Positions 40,697-50,264 of a stretch of 64,000 nucleotides of DNA are shown piece by piece. This DNA comes from UBA1351 sp964627665 (GTDB lineage: Bacteria; Bacillota; Clostridia; Lachnospirales; Vallitaleaceae): contig CAZVKG010000004.1 of the NCBI GenBank assembly GCA_964627665.1, forward strand, positions 1 through 64,000, read 5' to 3'. Both the position numbers and the translations under genes were made by a program. The notes under the pieces were generated by a model that saw only the letters and a list, made by a program, of their open reading frames with translations, was not told the origin of the DNA and searched no databases. Every line of letters begins with the position of its first letter. Position 1 is the stretch's first letter.

Positions 40697-42103
40697 TTAT
40701 TCTCTAGCTTCTTCAATTGCTCGATTCGATCGTTCTTGAATAGATTCCATCGTCTCTTCAATTGATTTAACGCCTAAGCCATATTCCTGGGCTTCTTCAA
40801 ACCAGATTTGATTAATACTCGTATCCCCAGTACCAATTATTTTTTCAGGGAATGGTGTACGCTCCGCATCAAACCAACCAGCTCTAAAGTCTTCAACTGT
40901 AATACCGTCTTCCACAAATTCTTTACCTAATTCTTCCTCGATATATCGAGTGATTTCTTCATCGGATAAATTAACTCGTGCAGGTACACGCCCATAACCG
41001 AGTTTATATTGATTTTCTGCCATATACTTAATTACTTCAAATGCAGCCTCTTTATTTTCGCTTGTGGTCGGTATTGCATAATTTCCATTAACCACTAATG
41101 TTGATGGTTGACTTCCTTCCGGGTAAGGCATTGGAAGAATTCCTGCTTTCCATTCTCTTGGATATTTTTCATCATTTTTTAACAAGGAGGTTACCCAACC
41201 TCCACAGACAAACATTCCAAGATTATCGCTAGCGGCAAAGGCATTCCATGGATATTCACCGGCAGCTATCATACCCATATTCGGTTGAATTTCTGCTTCA
41301 TTTCCAAGAGCTGCAAAAAAAGTTAATGCCTCTGCATACAAAGGATCATCGAAATTTGCTGTTCCATCTGCCTTGTAGGCATCTGCGCCCTTTTGCGTTG
41401 CATACATGTAGTAATAATTGTTATAGTCTAACATATAGGATCCCCAGATTCCTTTATCCGTATCTGTTAGCTGTTCTGCTGTTTCGATGTATTTTTCCCA
41501 GGTCCATCCTTCTGCTTCCGGATAAGCTACTCCGGCGTCATCGAAAACTTTTTTATTATAAAATGTCAACCAGATATCACTATAAGCCGGTAATCCATAC
41601 ACTGCATCATCAAAAACAGGCAGGTTTTTACCGTAAACTTCCTGTAAATTATAATTATTATTCTCTGCAATTTCATCTAAAGGTGTTAGAACGCCTGCAG
41701 ATTGATAGATTTTTAAAGATGGTGTTGCTGAATAAACAATGTCTAATTCATCTCCCGCCATAAGGCTTACTAGTGTTCGATCAATCTCGCCATCCTTTGG
41801 CGTCGGCACAATCGTAAACTCAATATCAATACCTAAGTCTTCTTTTATGTTCTCAATGAGTTCTACATTTTCACCACTTGAGGCACCTGTTTCTGTCACC
41901 GCCCATTTCAGCGTAATTCCTTCAAACTCTTTTCCTGAATTTTCTTCTCTTGTTTCTGACTCCTCTTGAGAATCGACTTGAGCTTCCCCTTGAGACCCAG
42001 CAGAATTTCCACTCCCATTCGTATCCGTATTTTGACATCCAACGAACATGGTCATCATCATCGCTGCAATAAGAATAATAGATAGTACACGTTTTTTCTT
42101 CAT
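40697..42103 (-). CDS. Carbohydrate ABC transporter solute-binding lipoprotein (family 1)
   Basis: 468 aa. Lipoprotein signal peptide ends MFVGCQNTD, followed by a Ser/Glu-rich linker to about residue 60. DIWLTFYNKKVFDDAGVAYP is the family landmark. First gene of the importer-GH88 operon. It lies 71 nt downstream of the sensor kinase gene; this gap contains an AT-rich imperfect inverted repeat (about 42118-42148) that may hold a promoter. Probably binds the unsaturated disaccharide. Confidence 0.9.
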   Translation of the reverse strand: MKKKRVLSIILIAAMMMTMFVGCQNTDTNGSGNSAGSQGEAQVDSQEESETREENSGKEFEGITLKWAVTETGASSGENVELIENIKEDLGIDIEFTIVPTPKDGEIDRTLVSLMAGDELDIVYSATPSLKIYQSAGVLTPLDEIAENNNYNLQEVYGKNLPVFDDAVYGLPAYSDIWLTFYNKKVFDDAGVAYPEAEGWTWEKYIETAEQLTDTDKGIWGSYMLDYNNYYYMYATQKGADAYKADGTANFDDPLYAEALTFFAALGNEAEIQPNMGMIAAGEYPWNAFAASDNLGMFVCGGWVTSLLKNDEKYPREWKAGILPMPYPEGSQPSTLVVNGNYAIPTTSENKEAAFEVIKYMAENQYKLGYGRVPARVNLSDEEITRYIEEELGKEFVEDGITVEDFRAGWFDAERTPFPEKIIGTGDTSINQIWFEEAQEYGLGVKSIEETMESIQERSNRAIEEARE

Positions 42104-42174
42104 AATTTCCTCCCAAAATATAATTTATATGTTATAAATAAATTATATATTCATAGCGCATATACATAAATAGT

Positions 42175-44004
42175 CTAGATTTTATCTTTATGGTCAATTT
42201 TGGGGATTTCTACAATAACCAGGGTTCCTTTCCCTTCACGACTATATAATTTTATATTCGCTTGACTGGCATAATGTAACTCAAGACGTTTATAGACGCT
42301 TCCCAGGCCAATACCAGTACTTCTTCTATCCTTTTTTTCTATGCGAATATCTTTTTTCAAATCTCTCGATAAGGCCAAAAAATTGTCTCTCTCTATGCCC
42401 ACACCATCATCCGCTATGAAAAAGCGTAATTTATCTTTAAACACTTTTAAACGAATACTGATATTTACAGGTTTTTCACTTGGGTCAACTGCATATAAAA
42501 AACTGTTTTCAACAAGAGGCTGAAGAATCATCTTAATCATATAATATTTTCCTGTTATCTCAGGGTCTGCGTCAATACAAAAATGTACTTTTTCTTGGTA
42601 TCTATTCTTCTGAATATGACAGTAAGCTGTTACATGCTCTATTTCTTTGCTAATCGACACGACTTCTTCACCATTACCCACCGATAAACGATACAGTCGC
42701 CCCAATGAAGCCGCTAATCTACGTATGTCAGGTCGTTTAGCTTCTGTTGCCATCCAAACAATACTTTCCAGTGTATTGTAAAGAAAATGTGGATTCACCT
42801 GACTCATAAGGACTTCGTATTCTAATTCTGTCTTCCTTTGTTCACTTTCTAAGCGCTCTTTTATATTGTACTTAATACTTTTAAGCATGGAATTGTAATT
42901 CCTTAACATTTTCTTTACTTCTTCTCTTCCTTTTTCCTCAATCTCTTGGTCTAAATCACCCTCATATACTTTTTCCATAGAATAAATCAGGCGGTTAATT
43001 GGATTCATAAAGCCTTGGTACATAAAAATAATGATCGCAATATAAATGGTCGCTATTGCTAATAAGATCCAAATAACCTGTATATATAATTTTTGATTTT
43101 CCGCTAATACCGAATTTTCTGGAAGAAGAACTATGCTTTTCCATCCATTCACTTGCGAAGATGAGTACGCTAAATAATAGGGCTGTTTATTTAATGTCAC
43201 TTTAATATATCCATCCTCTGCCTCTTGATCAATAATTTTATTGTACCATTCCATTTGATTTTGAGAAGAATTCAAGACATCTTGTAAGATGATTTCGTCT
43301 GATGTTGACAAGAGTTGTCCACGATCATTAACAATATAGATGTCTGCGTCAAGCTGTTGGCTCATATTGGCATATGTTTCGTACAAATCTAATTCCTGAA
43401 TTGCAAATATATGTATATATGCATATTGAGATTTCAATGAAGAAAATACCCGACGTGTTCCAACAATCACAGACTCTTTCCGTAGATCTTCATACTCGCT
43501 TAATGTCAGAAAATTTTTCATTAGAGGATACCAATAGAATTTACCTAGTCGTTCATTATTATTTATATCCATTTCAACTAATTTTGTTTTGATTTCATCC
43601 CCATCATTATTTGGGTCCAAAAAATTAAACACTTCATCTTTATATGTATAAATTGCTGCTATTTGTTCATTCTGTTTCAATAAATTATATCCATCAAAAA
43701 TTCGACGCATGATAAGTAACGTTGATTGTCGCTTTTGAAGTTTATCGTCATAGGATTGGTCTAAATATTCTAATAACCTTTGTTCAGAGGCAAACGTATC
43801 ACTTACTCCATAAACATTCAATATTTTATCGTCAACTTTTGACCGAACCTCTTTAGCAGCAAAAACCATATTATCGATGGCTTTTTCTTGTAACGTTCTA
43901 TTTGTATTAATAAAAAGTACTGTTACCAATATAATAATCGGAATCAATGCGATAAAGAGCAATCCGAGTATTTTTTTCATCAACGAGTTTTGGGGGTTTT
44001 TCAT
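42175..44004 (-). CDS. Sensor histidine kinase, YesM type
   Basis: 609 aa. Membrane helices near residues 12-30 and 288-312 flank an external sensing domain, followed by HAMP (about 313-365), the His_kinase domain with phosphoacceptor His in NPHFLYNTLESIVWMA (about residue 405), and a HATPase with DDGVGIE and GIGLGSVYKRLEL. These kinases sense external sugars or interact with binding proteins. It is next to its response regulator (17 nt) and the GH88 importer operon, which it probably controls. Confidence 0.92.
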   Translation of the reverse strand: MKNPQNSLMKKILGLLFIALIPIIILVTVLFINTNRTLQEKAIDNMVFAAKEVRSKVDDKILNVYGVSDTFASEQRLLEYLDQSYDDKLQKRQSTLLIMRRIFDGYNLLKQNEQIAAIYTYKDEVFNFLDPNNDGDEIKTKLVEMDINNNERLGKFYWYPLMKNFLTLSEYEDLRKESVIVGTRRVFSSLKSQYAYIHIFAIQELDLYETYANMSQQLDADIYIVNDRGQLLSTSDEIILQDVLNSSQNQMEWYNKIIDQEAEDGYIKVTLNKQPYYLAYSSSQVNGWKSIVLLPENSVLAENQKLYIQVIWILLAIATIYIAIIIFMYQGFMNPINRLIYSMEKVYEGDLDQEIEEKGREEVKKMLRNYNSMLKSIKYNIKERLESEQRKTELEYEVLMSQVNPHFLYNTLESIVWMATEAKRPDIRRLAASLGRLYRLSVGNGEEVVSISKEIEHVTAYCHIQKNRYQEKVHFCIDADPEITGKYYMIKMILQPLVENSFLYAVDPSEKPVNISIRLKVFKDKLRFFIADDGVGIERDNFLALSRDLKKDIRIEKKDRRSTGIGLGSVYKRLELHYASQANIKLYSREGKGTLVIVEIPKIDHKDKI

Positions 44005-44021
44005 ACAACATTCTCTCTTTC

Positions 44022-45155
44022 TCAGCCTTCTCTGTATTCATTTGGACTCATACCATATGTTTTTCTAAAAACTTTAATGAAGGTAGACGGGTCTGCATAC
44101 CCAAGTTCTTCACCTACTTCATATACCTTATACGATATATCTTGCAGCATTTCTTTTGCTTTTTCCATGCGTTTTTTTGTAATATAGGCTGTGAAATTAT
44201 AGCCCATTTCTTTTTTAAAAAGTTTTGAAATATATGACGGACTCTTTCCAACGCGCTCTCCAATATAATCTAGGGAAACCACATTACTTTTATATTCTTC
44301 CGATAGAATATGTAAGATCTCTTGTACGAGTGGTGATATATTTCTATTGGATAATGACTCCGCATCAATCCATTTTCCTGAACCCGTATATCGAGTTTGT
44401 TCCAAGGCTTCTTTCGCCTCCTGATAAGCGCTGTAATAATTTTTATCTCCAAATTTTGTACTTGCTCCAACACTTAAGGATGGATATTTTTTTTGCATAT
44501 GCCGAAATAATTGGCGCGGTTTTTCAGCTGAAATACCTATAACTGTTTCAGGTAGTATTTGATAGAATACAGTTTGAGATTTTAGGTTATTCGCTTTTAA
44601 TTGATCAAAGGCTTCTTCCCTATTCTCCTTCTCCATGGTCCAAAGCGTGACTATACCTTCTTTGGGAATCCATGTCATTTCTTCGTGCGTAAATGTTGAG
44701 ATTCCCATTAGATAGGAATTTAACTTCATCAGTTGCTGTGCCCATTCTAATTCTTTTATATATTCTTTTTCTGATTTTTCTTCATCTAGCTTGGTCTTTA
44801 ATCTAGAAAACAAATCAATGAAATCTTCCTCTAATGTTGGTTTCAAGAGATAATCAAACACATTATTTTTGATGGATTTATTTAAATATTCAAAATCACT
44901 ATAGCCACTTAATATAATGATTTTTATTTCCGGATAATTTGTGTTCAAATATTCCATTAGCTGAACGCCATCATATTTGGGCATTCGTATATCCGTTAAC
45001 ACAACTTCCGGCTTCTTATTTTGAATCTCTTCAATTGCTTCTATACCATCGGCTGCTTGACCAACAATCTCAAATCCCCAAGCGTTCCATGGGTTGCCAT
45101 TAACGAGTCCTTTTCGAATAACCGCTTCATCATCTACAACTATTAACTTGTACAT
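44022..45155 (-). CDS. Response regulator with AraC-type DNA-binding domain (YesN type)
   Basis: 377 aa. N-terminal receiver with phosphoacceptor Asp in VVLTDIRMPKYDGVQL (about D55), YLLKPTLEEDF as the lysine motif, and a C-terminal double helix-turn-helix (YIGERVGKSPSYISKLFKKE; VGEELGYADPSTFIKVFRK). First gene of the pair with the YesM-like kinase. Expected to activate the SBP-permease-GH88 operon downstream. A divergent GGDEF gene lies 200 nt upstream. Confidence 0.92.
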   Translation of the reverse strand: MYKLIVVDDEAVIRKGLVNGNPWNAWGFEIVGQAADGIEAIEEIQNKKPEVVLTDIRMPKYDGVQLMEYLNTNYPEIKIIILSGYSDFEYLNKSIKNNVFDYLLKPTLEEDFIDLFSRLKTKLDEEKSEKEYIKELEWAQQLMKLNSYLMGISTFTHEEMTWIPKEGIVTLWTMEKENREEAFDQLKANNLKSQTVFYQILPETVIGISAEKPRQLFRHMQKKYPSLSVGASTKFGDKNYYSAYQEAKEALEQTRYTGSGKWIDAESLSNRNISPLVQEILHILSEEYKSNVVSLDYIGERVGKSPSYISKLFKKEMGYNFTAYITKKRMEKAKEMLQDISYKVYEVGEELGYADPSTFIKVFRKTYGMSPNEYREG

Positions 45156-45266
45156 CCGTTTTCCTCCTTCTTAATAGGCAAATCATCGTATCCATATTTT
45201 AGCACCTTTTTGACCCTTCTACAATTAAACAAAACATGACCAAAGGAACATTTATTTTCTTTTGCA

Positions 45267-45295
45267 TTGAAATACAATTGAAAATATCATATACT
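45267..45295 (+). promoter_or_regulatory. Promoter of the diguanylate cyclase gene
   Basis: TTGAAA (45267-45272), 17-nt spacer, TATACT (45290-45295) on the plus strand, about 60 nt ahead of the GTG start. Confidence 0.6.
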
Positions 45296-45355
45296 TTACA
45301 GTAATGGATACCCTTTGTTGTAATACGATTTTTGTGAAAAGAGGAATTAGTCATT

Positions 45356-46681
45356 GTGGAAGAAAACTATCTAAAAAGTGAATTGTACGATTTAATGAAT
45401 AGCGACACACGTATTTTTGAATTTATTCAGTCTGGTTCTCTGGATGGGATTTGGTATTGGGATTTAGAAAATCCTCAAAACGAATGGATGAGTCCAAAAT
45501 TTTGGCAAACTCTCGGATATGATCCGGACGAAAAAAAACATCAAGCAAATGAATGGCAAGATATTATTTTTCAAGAAGATTTGAAGCTAGCTACAGAGAA
45601 TTTTAATAAACATTGTAGTGATCCAAGTTATCCCTACGATCAAATTGTACGATACAAACACAAAAATGGTTCTACAGTATGGATTCGATGTAGAGGTCTG
45701 GCTATCCGAGATGAAAGCGGAAAAGCGATTCGTATGCTAGGCGCTCATGTGGATATCACTGATTTAAAAGAAACAGAAAAAGAGATGTCACGATTAACGA
45801 AAGAATATGAAAAAGTCTTCAATGGTACACAAGATTCTATGTTTCTAATGAAAGTTTTGGACAACGGAAATTTTATGTATATTCGAAATAATCTAGCGCA
45901 TCAAAATAAAACAGGTATTCTTCTTGATTATATAATGAATAAGACGCCTCAGGAATTGCTCGGAAAAGAGATGGGTGATATCGTATCGAAAAATTACCAA
46001 GCATGTGTCGATGCCCGAAAAAGTATTACCTACGAAGAATCTTTGGATTTACCTGGGGGCAATTACATATGGTCTACAACCTTAACACCTATTATAGAAG
46101 AAAATCTTGTGTCATATATCGTTGGTTCAGCTATGGATATTACGGAGCGTAAAAAACTAGAACTTAAATTAGAAAGATCTGCGAACTATGATAAATTAAC
46201 TGAACTGCCGAATCGACGATTGTTTTTTGAACGGTTAGAGCAAATCATTGCAGAAAATAAACGCGACAAAAAATCGTTTGCCCTTCTTTTTATTGATTTA
46301 GATGGTTTTAAGGATATTAATGATCAATATGGTCATGATGTTGGCGATGAAGTCTTGATTATCGCAGGAAGTCGATTATTGCACAGTGTCCGAAAATCCG
46401 ATACTGTGGCGCGAATGGGTGGCGATGAATTCACCGTTATTCTTCGTAACATGGACGACAAAAAAAATCTCGATTTTCTGGTGAATAAAATTCATCAATC
46501 CTTAAATGAATTAATGCATATCGATTCAATTAATTGTAATGTCAATGCTTCCATTGGTGTTGCTATTTATCCGGAAAATGGTGAAGATAGTGAAAGCTTG
46601 TTAAAAAACGCAGACGCTTCTATGTATGCCGTAAAACGAAAGGGAAAAGGCGGATTCGGATTTTTTACGAACGAACTGTAA
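45356..46681 (+). CDS. Diguanylate cyclase with two PAS domains (PAS-PAS-GGDEF)
   Basis: 441 aa, GTG start with GAGGAATT upstream. First PAS/PAC (about 20-140; DGIWYWDLENPQNEWMSP, MLGAHVDITDLKE), second PAS (about 145-270; VGSAMDITERKK), and a complete GGDEF domain (about 275-441) with the intact MGGDEFTVIL active site. An inhibitory I-site RKSD is five residues upstream. It should make cyclic di-GMP in response to a cytosolic signal. No membrane helix. Its position beside the YesMN pair may be coincidental. Confidence 0.93.
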   Translation: MEENYLKSELYDLMNSDTRIFEFIQSGSLDGIWYWDLENPQNEWMSPKFWQTLGYDPDEKKHQANEWQDIIFQEDLKLATENFNKHCSDPSYPYDQIVRYKHKNGSTVWIRCRGLAIRDESGKAIRMLGAHVDITDLKETEKEMSRLTKEYEKVFNGTQDSMFLMKVLDNGNFMYIRNNLAHQNKTGILLDYIMNKTPQELLGKEMGDIVSKNYQACVDARKSITYEESLDLPGGNYIWSTTLTPIIEENLVSYIVGSAMDITERKKLELKLERSANYDKLTELPNRRLFFERLEQIIAENKRDKKSFALLFIDLDGFKDINDQYGHDVGDEVLIIAGSRLLHSVRKSDTVARMGGDEFTVILRNMDDKKNLDFLVNKIHQSLNELMHIDSINCNVNASIGVAIYPENGEDSESLLKNADASMYAVKRKGKGGFGFFTNEL

Positions 46682-46724
46682 AGCATTTCTGAAGCTATTT
46701 CCATATGAAAGGAAGCAAACTTAT

Positions 46725-47012
46725 ATGCGAAAAAACATCTCTTTACTCATAAAACCTTCTTCATCCAATTGTAATCTTGGATGCAAATATTGCGGCAGCA
46801 AGCGTGCTGAGGAATGTGACTCTTGTACCTATTATCAACTATGTCGAAGCGGTTGCAGGCGCCACAAAGAAATGTTTGCTGATACGCATGCAAAATCCGA
46901 CCAAGACTTACACGACAATTATTTTTGTGAATCTTATAAAATCTTTTTTCATCATAGTTCAGATAAGCTTAAGCAGATTGCCCAGTTTGTCCGTTCACGG
47001 CAAGGTATATAA
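46725..47012 (+). pseudogene. Internally deleted anaerobic sulfatase-maturating enzyme (radical SAM anSME) remnant
   Basis: 95 aa in a single frame with AAAGGAAGC upstream. The N-terminus (LLIKPSSSNCNLGCKYC) is the start of anSME with the radical SAM CxxxCxxC motif. It then jumps directly to the C-terminal SPASM region (CDSCTYYQLCRSGCRRHKE ... YFCESYKIFF). Around 250-280 residues of the TIM-barrel middle are absent, compared with a normal length of about 370 aa. It cannot be active as a maturase. An in-frame internal deletion is the simplest explanation. The 3' end overlaps the convergent 2H gene by 18 nt. Confidence 0.78.
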
Positions 47013-47696
47013 TTCTAGACTTTGACAACGGTCCTTTCGTTGGTACCAATCATTAAATACAAGTTCCATTTCCTGAATATGAGAGTGTCCAAAATCAAAA
47101 TTTTTGTAATGTTCCATCATTTTCAAGAACTCTTCACCATCACGCAATGGATTTTTAAATCGTATAACCGTTGCATGAGCCGTTGTCAATCTGTATCTTT
47201 GATCTATGGACAGTCTAATCTTTGATTGTGAAAACCCGGTTCTTAAACGATGGCGAATAAGTTCTAAAGTTTCTTGTTTAGGATATCCTTGTACTAAAAT
47301 GCATGAAGGCGAGGCGGTTATACCCTGAAAATGTATATCAAAACTTGGAATATTCCTAAGACATATCCTAAGAGTTTCTTTGACCGCACCTACATCTAAT
47401 TGGTCCAGATCAAAGTCCTCAAAACACGAGACAATGGATAATACTGTAATATGAATATCTGATGGAGGATAGTAATATTGTTCAGGTTCGATTGCTTTTA
47501 TTTTTGACAAAAAACCACTTATTTTTTGCCGAACTTCTAAAGAAGGCCGAATCAAAAGCGTTATGCCGAACCGCTTGTCTCTAGAGTCGTCGATTCGATG
47601 ATCAATCTGGACTCTGCCCTCTTGTATTTCCAAAACAGCTTGATTATACATGGTCTGATACGTCATATTCAGATTATCATTCTGCATCTTCATCAT
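46995..47696 (-). CDS. 2H phosphoesterase superfamily protein (2'-5' RNA ligase-like)
   Basis: 233 aa. Two H-x-T motifs are visible, DIHITVLSIVS (about residue 82) and TTAHATVIRF (about residue 178), spaced as in the 2H superfamily (LigT, cyclic phosphodiesterases). Several in-frame ATGs (47696, 47693, 47687) compete for the same AAGGAAG site, so the start is uncertain by three residues. The RNA or cyclic nucleotide substrate is unknown. It follows an HD-domain gene (29 nt), suggesting a two-phosphohydrolase unit. Confidence 0.75.
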   Translation of the reverse strand: MMKMQNDNLNMTYQTMYNQAVLEIQEGRVQIDHRIDDSRDKRFGITLLIRPSLEVRQKISGFLSKIKAIEPEQYYYPPSDIHITVLSIVSCFEDFDLDQLDVGAVKETLRICLRNIPSFDIHFQGITASPSCILVQGYPKQETLELIRHRLRTGFSQSKIRLSIDQRYRLTTAHATVIRFKNPLRDGEEFLKMMEHYKNFDFGHSHIQEMELVFNDWYQRKDRCQSLELYTLP

Positions 47697-47725
47697 CTTC
47701 CTTTTTCAAGAATCTTTCTTTAACA

Positions 47726-48214
47726 CTAAAATAGATTCTCCAAAAAATATTTACCTGCATCTGTTTTAAAAATAGTATCCTTAATGTTTCTTATGGCGTC
47801 TTCTCCCATTTCACTTTCATGAATGTTCACAAGAAAATCTGCCTCGACTAAAATCTGATGATCTATTTCTCGAATATCATTATAGGTGTGATGATGGGCT
47901 ATGAGCCAACAACATCGATCAATAGTCGCTTCATTCACATCCAATGTTCGAAGGAGTTTTTGCGCCTCAAAAGGACCTTCAATCTGTTGATAATGGCCCG
48001 ATGCGCTTTGATACTTTTCTTCACTCACTTTTATTCCTATATCATGGGTGATAGCTGCAATTTCAAGTATCTCTTGAGTCCCTTCATCGATTCCTTCTAA
48101 TTCACCGATGGTTTTCGCATAACCATAGACTTTCACAAAATGATTGATTCGTTGAACATCACCGGAATAATAGCGAATCATTGCTTTCATTACTTTTCCT
48201 ATATTCATTGCCAC
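47726..48214 (-). CDS. HD-domain phosphohydrolase
   Basis: 162 aa. H...HD...D residues: INHFVKVYGYAKTIGELE, AAITHDIGIKVSE, LIAHHHTYNDI and LVEADFLVNIHE, all matching the HD superfamily. The small single-domain form is common in clostridia and probably hydrolyses a nucleotide or other phosphoester. It starts 6 nt before the Gfo/Idh/MocA gene stop and may be co-transcribed with it. Substrate unknown. Confidence 0.8.
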   Translation of the reverse strand: MAMNIGKVMKAMIRYYSGDVQRINHFVKVYGYAKTIGELEGIDEGTQEILEIAAITHDIGIKVSEEKYQSASGHYQQIEGPFEAQKLLRTLDVNEATIDRCCWLIAHHHTYNDIREIDHQILVEADFLVNIHESEMGEDAIRNIKDTIFKTDAGKYFLENLF

Positions 48215-48220
48215 ACCATC

Positions 48221-49213
48221 CTATTTTTTCGATAATTTTATTGGTTTATGGCTTGCTAACGATTCATTTGCAGCTAATGTCACTTCGAGGGTTTTTAATC
48301 CATCACTATAATTTGACTTAATAAGGGAAGCATCCTTTGTTTGAATCGCTTGAATAAAAGCTTTTGCGGCTTGTTCATGTGCATCTTGATCAAAAACTCT
48401 GCAAGCACTTAATTTTGATTTTTTATAAGAAATATCTTGATTCCATCGATAATCAATGACTTCATCCGAACAGATAATCTGAAACCCAACACCATCATAA
48501 TCCATAATTTCATCAACGTAGCACGCCGTGGAAATCGTCGCAACAATTCCTGATGCGAAGGTTAGTGTTGTTGCTGATCCATCTTCAATATCATAGTTTT
48601 CAACGTCTTCAATTAAGCCTTTGACGGCAACACTATATACACTATCAATTTCACCAAACAAATACCGTAGCATATCAAATATGTGTGTCGCTTGTTCAAC
48701 GATTTGTCCTCCAGACATTTCCTTTTGACGCCACCAATAAACACCCGGCATGCCGCCAATCCACTTCCCATGTACTAATCCAATTTTTTTTGTTTGAAGA
48801 TGATTTTTTAAGAACTCCACTTCTGCATTATATCGTTCTTGATAACCGACACTGGTAATTATGCCTGCTTCTTGAATAATACGTGCTGTCTCGCGAGCTC
48901 TTTCTAGAGATACTTCAATGGGTTTTTCAACGTAGACATGTATTCCATAAGAAGCCGCTAATCGTTCAACACTCTCATGACGATTTGGAGTAATACATAC
49001 GAATACACCATCAATCTTTTCCTCATTCTCATACATCAACTGATGGTTTTCATAAAGTCGTGCACTTGGCACTCGTTTCCCAATCGCTTCTAATTTTTCT
49101 CTATTACCACTGGCAAATGCCACGACATCCACATTTTCCATTTTTAATAGATTGTCTAGGTGAAAATTTGCAAACCATCCACATCCAACGATTGCTATCT
49201 TGACTTTATCCAC
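48221..49213 (-). CDS. Gfo/Idh/MocA family oxidoreductase
   Basis: 330 aa. Rossmann motif VGCGWFANFHLDNLL at the N-terminus and the catalytic VYVEKPIEV (Lys in EKP) typical of the family. C-terminal substrate domain. It presumably oxidises a sugar, inositol or derivative with NAD(P). It lies 63 nt downstream of an AraC regulator gene, which also stands opposite a second Gfo/Idh/MocA gene and a ThuA-like gene. Confidence 0.85.
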   Translation of the reverse strand: MDKVKIAIVGCGWFANFHLDNLLKMENVDVVAFASGNREKLEAIGKRVPSARLYENHQLMYENEEKIDGVFVCITPNRHESVERLAASYGIHVYVEKPIEVSLERARETARIIQEAGIITSVGYQERYNAEVEFLKNHLQTKKIGLVHGKWIGGMPGVYWWRQKEMSGGQIVEQATHIFDMLRYLFGEIDSVYSVAVKGLIEDVENYDIEDGSATTLTFASGIVATISTACYVDEIMDYDGVGFQIICSDEVIDYRWNQDISYKKSKLSACRVFDQDAHEQAAKAFIQAIQTKDASLIKSNYSDGLKTLEVTLAANESLASHKPIKLSKK

Positions 49214-49276
49214 ATTTATCTCCTTTTCTATGTCACTTTTATATAGTAATCCACTTCATTATTATATCATATTCCA

Positions 49277-50107
49277 TTACGAATTTACATGAAACATATG
49301 TCTGCTTCGAAATTCTAAGGGAGTCGTTTCTTCATGTTTTTTAAAGAGCGTATAAAAATACGTAATGTTCTCAAAACCACAATTATAGGCAATTTCATTA
49401 ACATTCATATTTGTTTCAATTAACATTTTTTTGGCCCTATTAATTTTATTCCTATTAATGTAGTTAATCGGTGATTCACCACTTATTTCTTTAAAAATCC
49501 TGCAAAAAAAGTTACGACTTAGCCCTCCGAGTTGGGCAAGTTCTTCTAATGTAAACGTCTGTGTAATATGTTCTAGAATATGGGTTTGTATTTTTTTGAT
49601 CCTTGGATAGTTGTTTCGAATCGATTGACTGGTATTCATCATCCAATTTTCTACCTTCCATTCTTCATAAACCATCCTTAATATTTCCATAAGATATGAT
49701 TTTAAGATAAACTGGTTTGTATTACCGTTTAAAATGTATTCTTTATATATATTTGAAAATAACATTTCACATCGACTCCATTGTCTCATATTCATGACGA
49801 CAGGAAATTCTTTTAATCTATAAGGTTCTTCATTATGAAACATATCAAAGATTAAATAATAACAATGGTATGTCCCAATTCCTTCGTTAATCATTCCCGG
49901 CTGTTTAAAAAAAATATCCCCTTGGGATACTTTGTGCTTAATACCATCGACAAGAATATAACCATTTCCCCATAACATGAATTCCAACTCATACTTATCC
50001 ACAAGGCGTTGGCCATAACTTTTTCCTTCAGATATAGCATTTAATTCATTAATATAGATATTTGAGATAATATGCGGATTAATCTTATTTAATTGCGTAA
50101 GTTCCAT
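49277..50107 (-). CDS. AraC family transcriptional regulator
   Basis: 276 aa from ATG 50107 (GAGGGAGAAAGCA upstream; 50125 is less likely). N-terminal cupin-type domain (YELEFMLWGNGYILVDGI) and C-terminal AraC helix-turn-helix pair (FTLEELAQLGGLSRNFFCRIF; VNEIAYNCGFENITYFYTLF). It is divergent from the ThuA-Gfo pair (157 nt between) and upstream of a Gfo gene on its own strand, so it may control both. Confidence 0.87.
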   Translation of the reverse strand: MELTQLNKINPHIISNIYINELNAISEGKSYGQRLVDKYELEFMLWGNGYILVDGIKHKVSQGDIFFKQPGMINEGIGTYHCYYLIFDMFHNEEPYRLKEFPVVMNMRQWSRCEMLFSNIYKEYILNGNTNQFILKSYLMEILRMVYEEWKVENWMMNTSQSIRNNYPRIKKIQTHILEHITQTFTLEELAQLGGLSRNFFCRIFKEISGESPINYINRNKINRAKKMLIETNMNVNEIAYNCGFENITYFYTLFKKHEETTPLEFRSRHMFHVNS

Positions 50108-50264
50108 TGCTTTCTCCCTCTTCAATATACTTACATTTTATCTAAATCAGATAATATTGTGAAGTATATAATAATTTCTTTTATTGAATTCCTTTAAATT
50201 ATAGCATAATATTTATATATAACAAAACAATCAAGCAATATATTGAAATCAAACAGGAGGTTAT

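Noticed and set aside
41248..41763. 171-aa open frame on the plus strand opposite the GH88-importer SBP gene
   Set aside because: It is antisense to a clear lipoprotein gene and its composition is a shadow of that gene; no ribosome binding site or domain.
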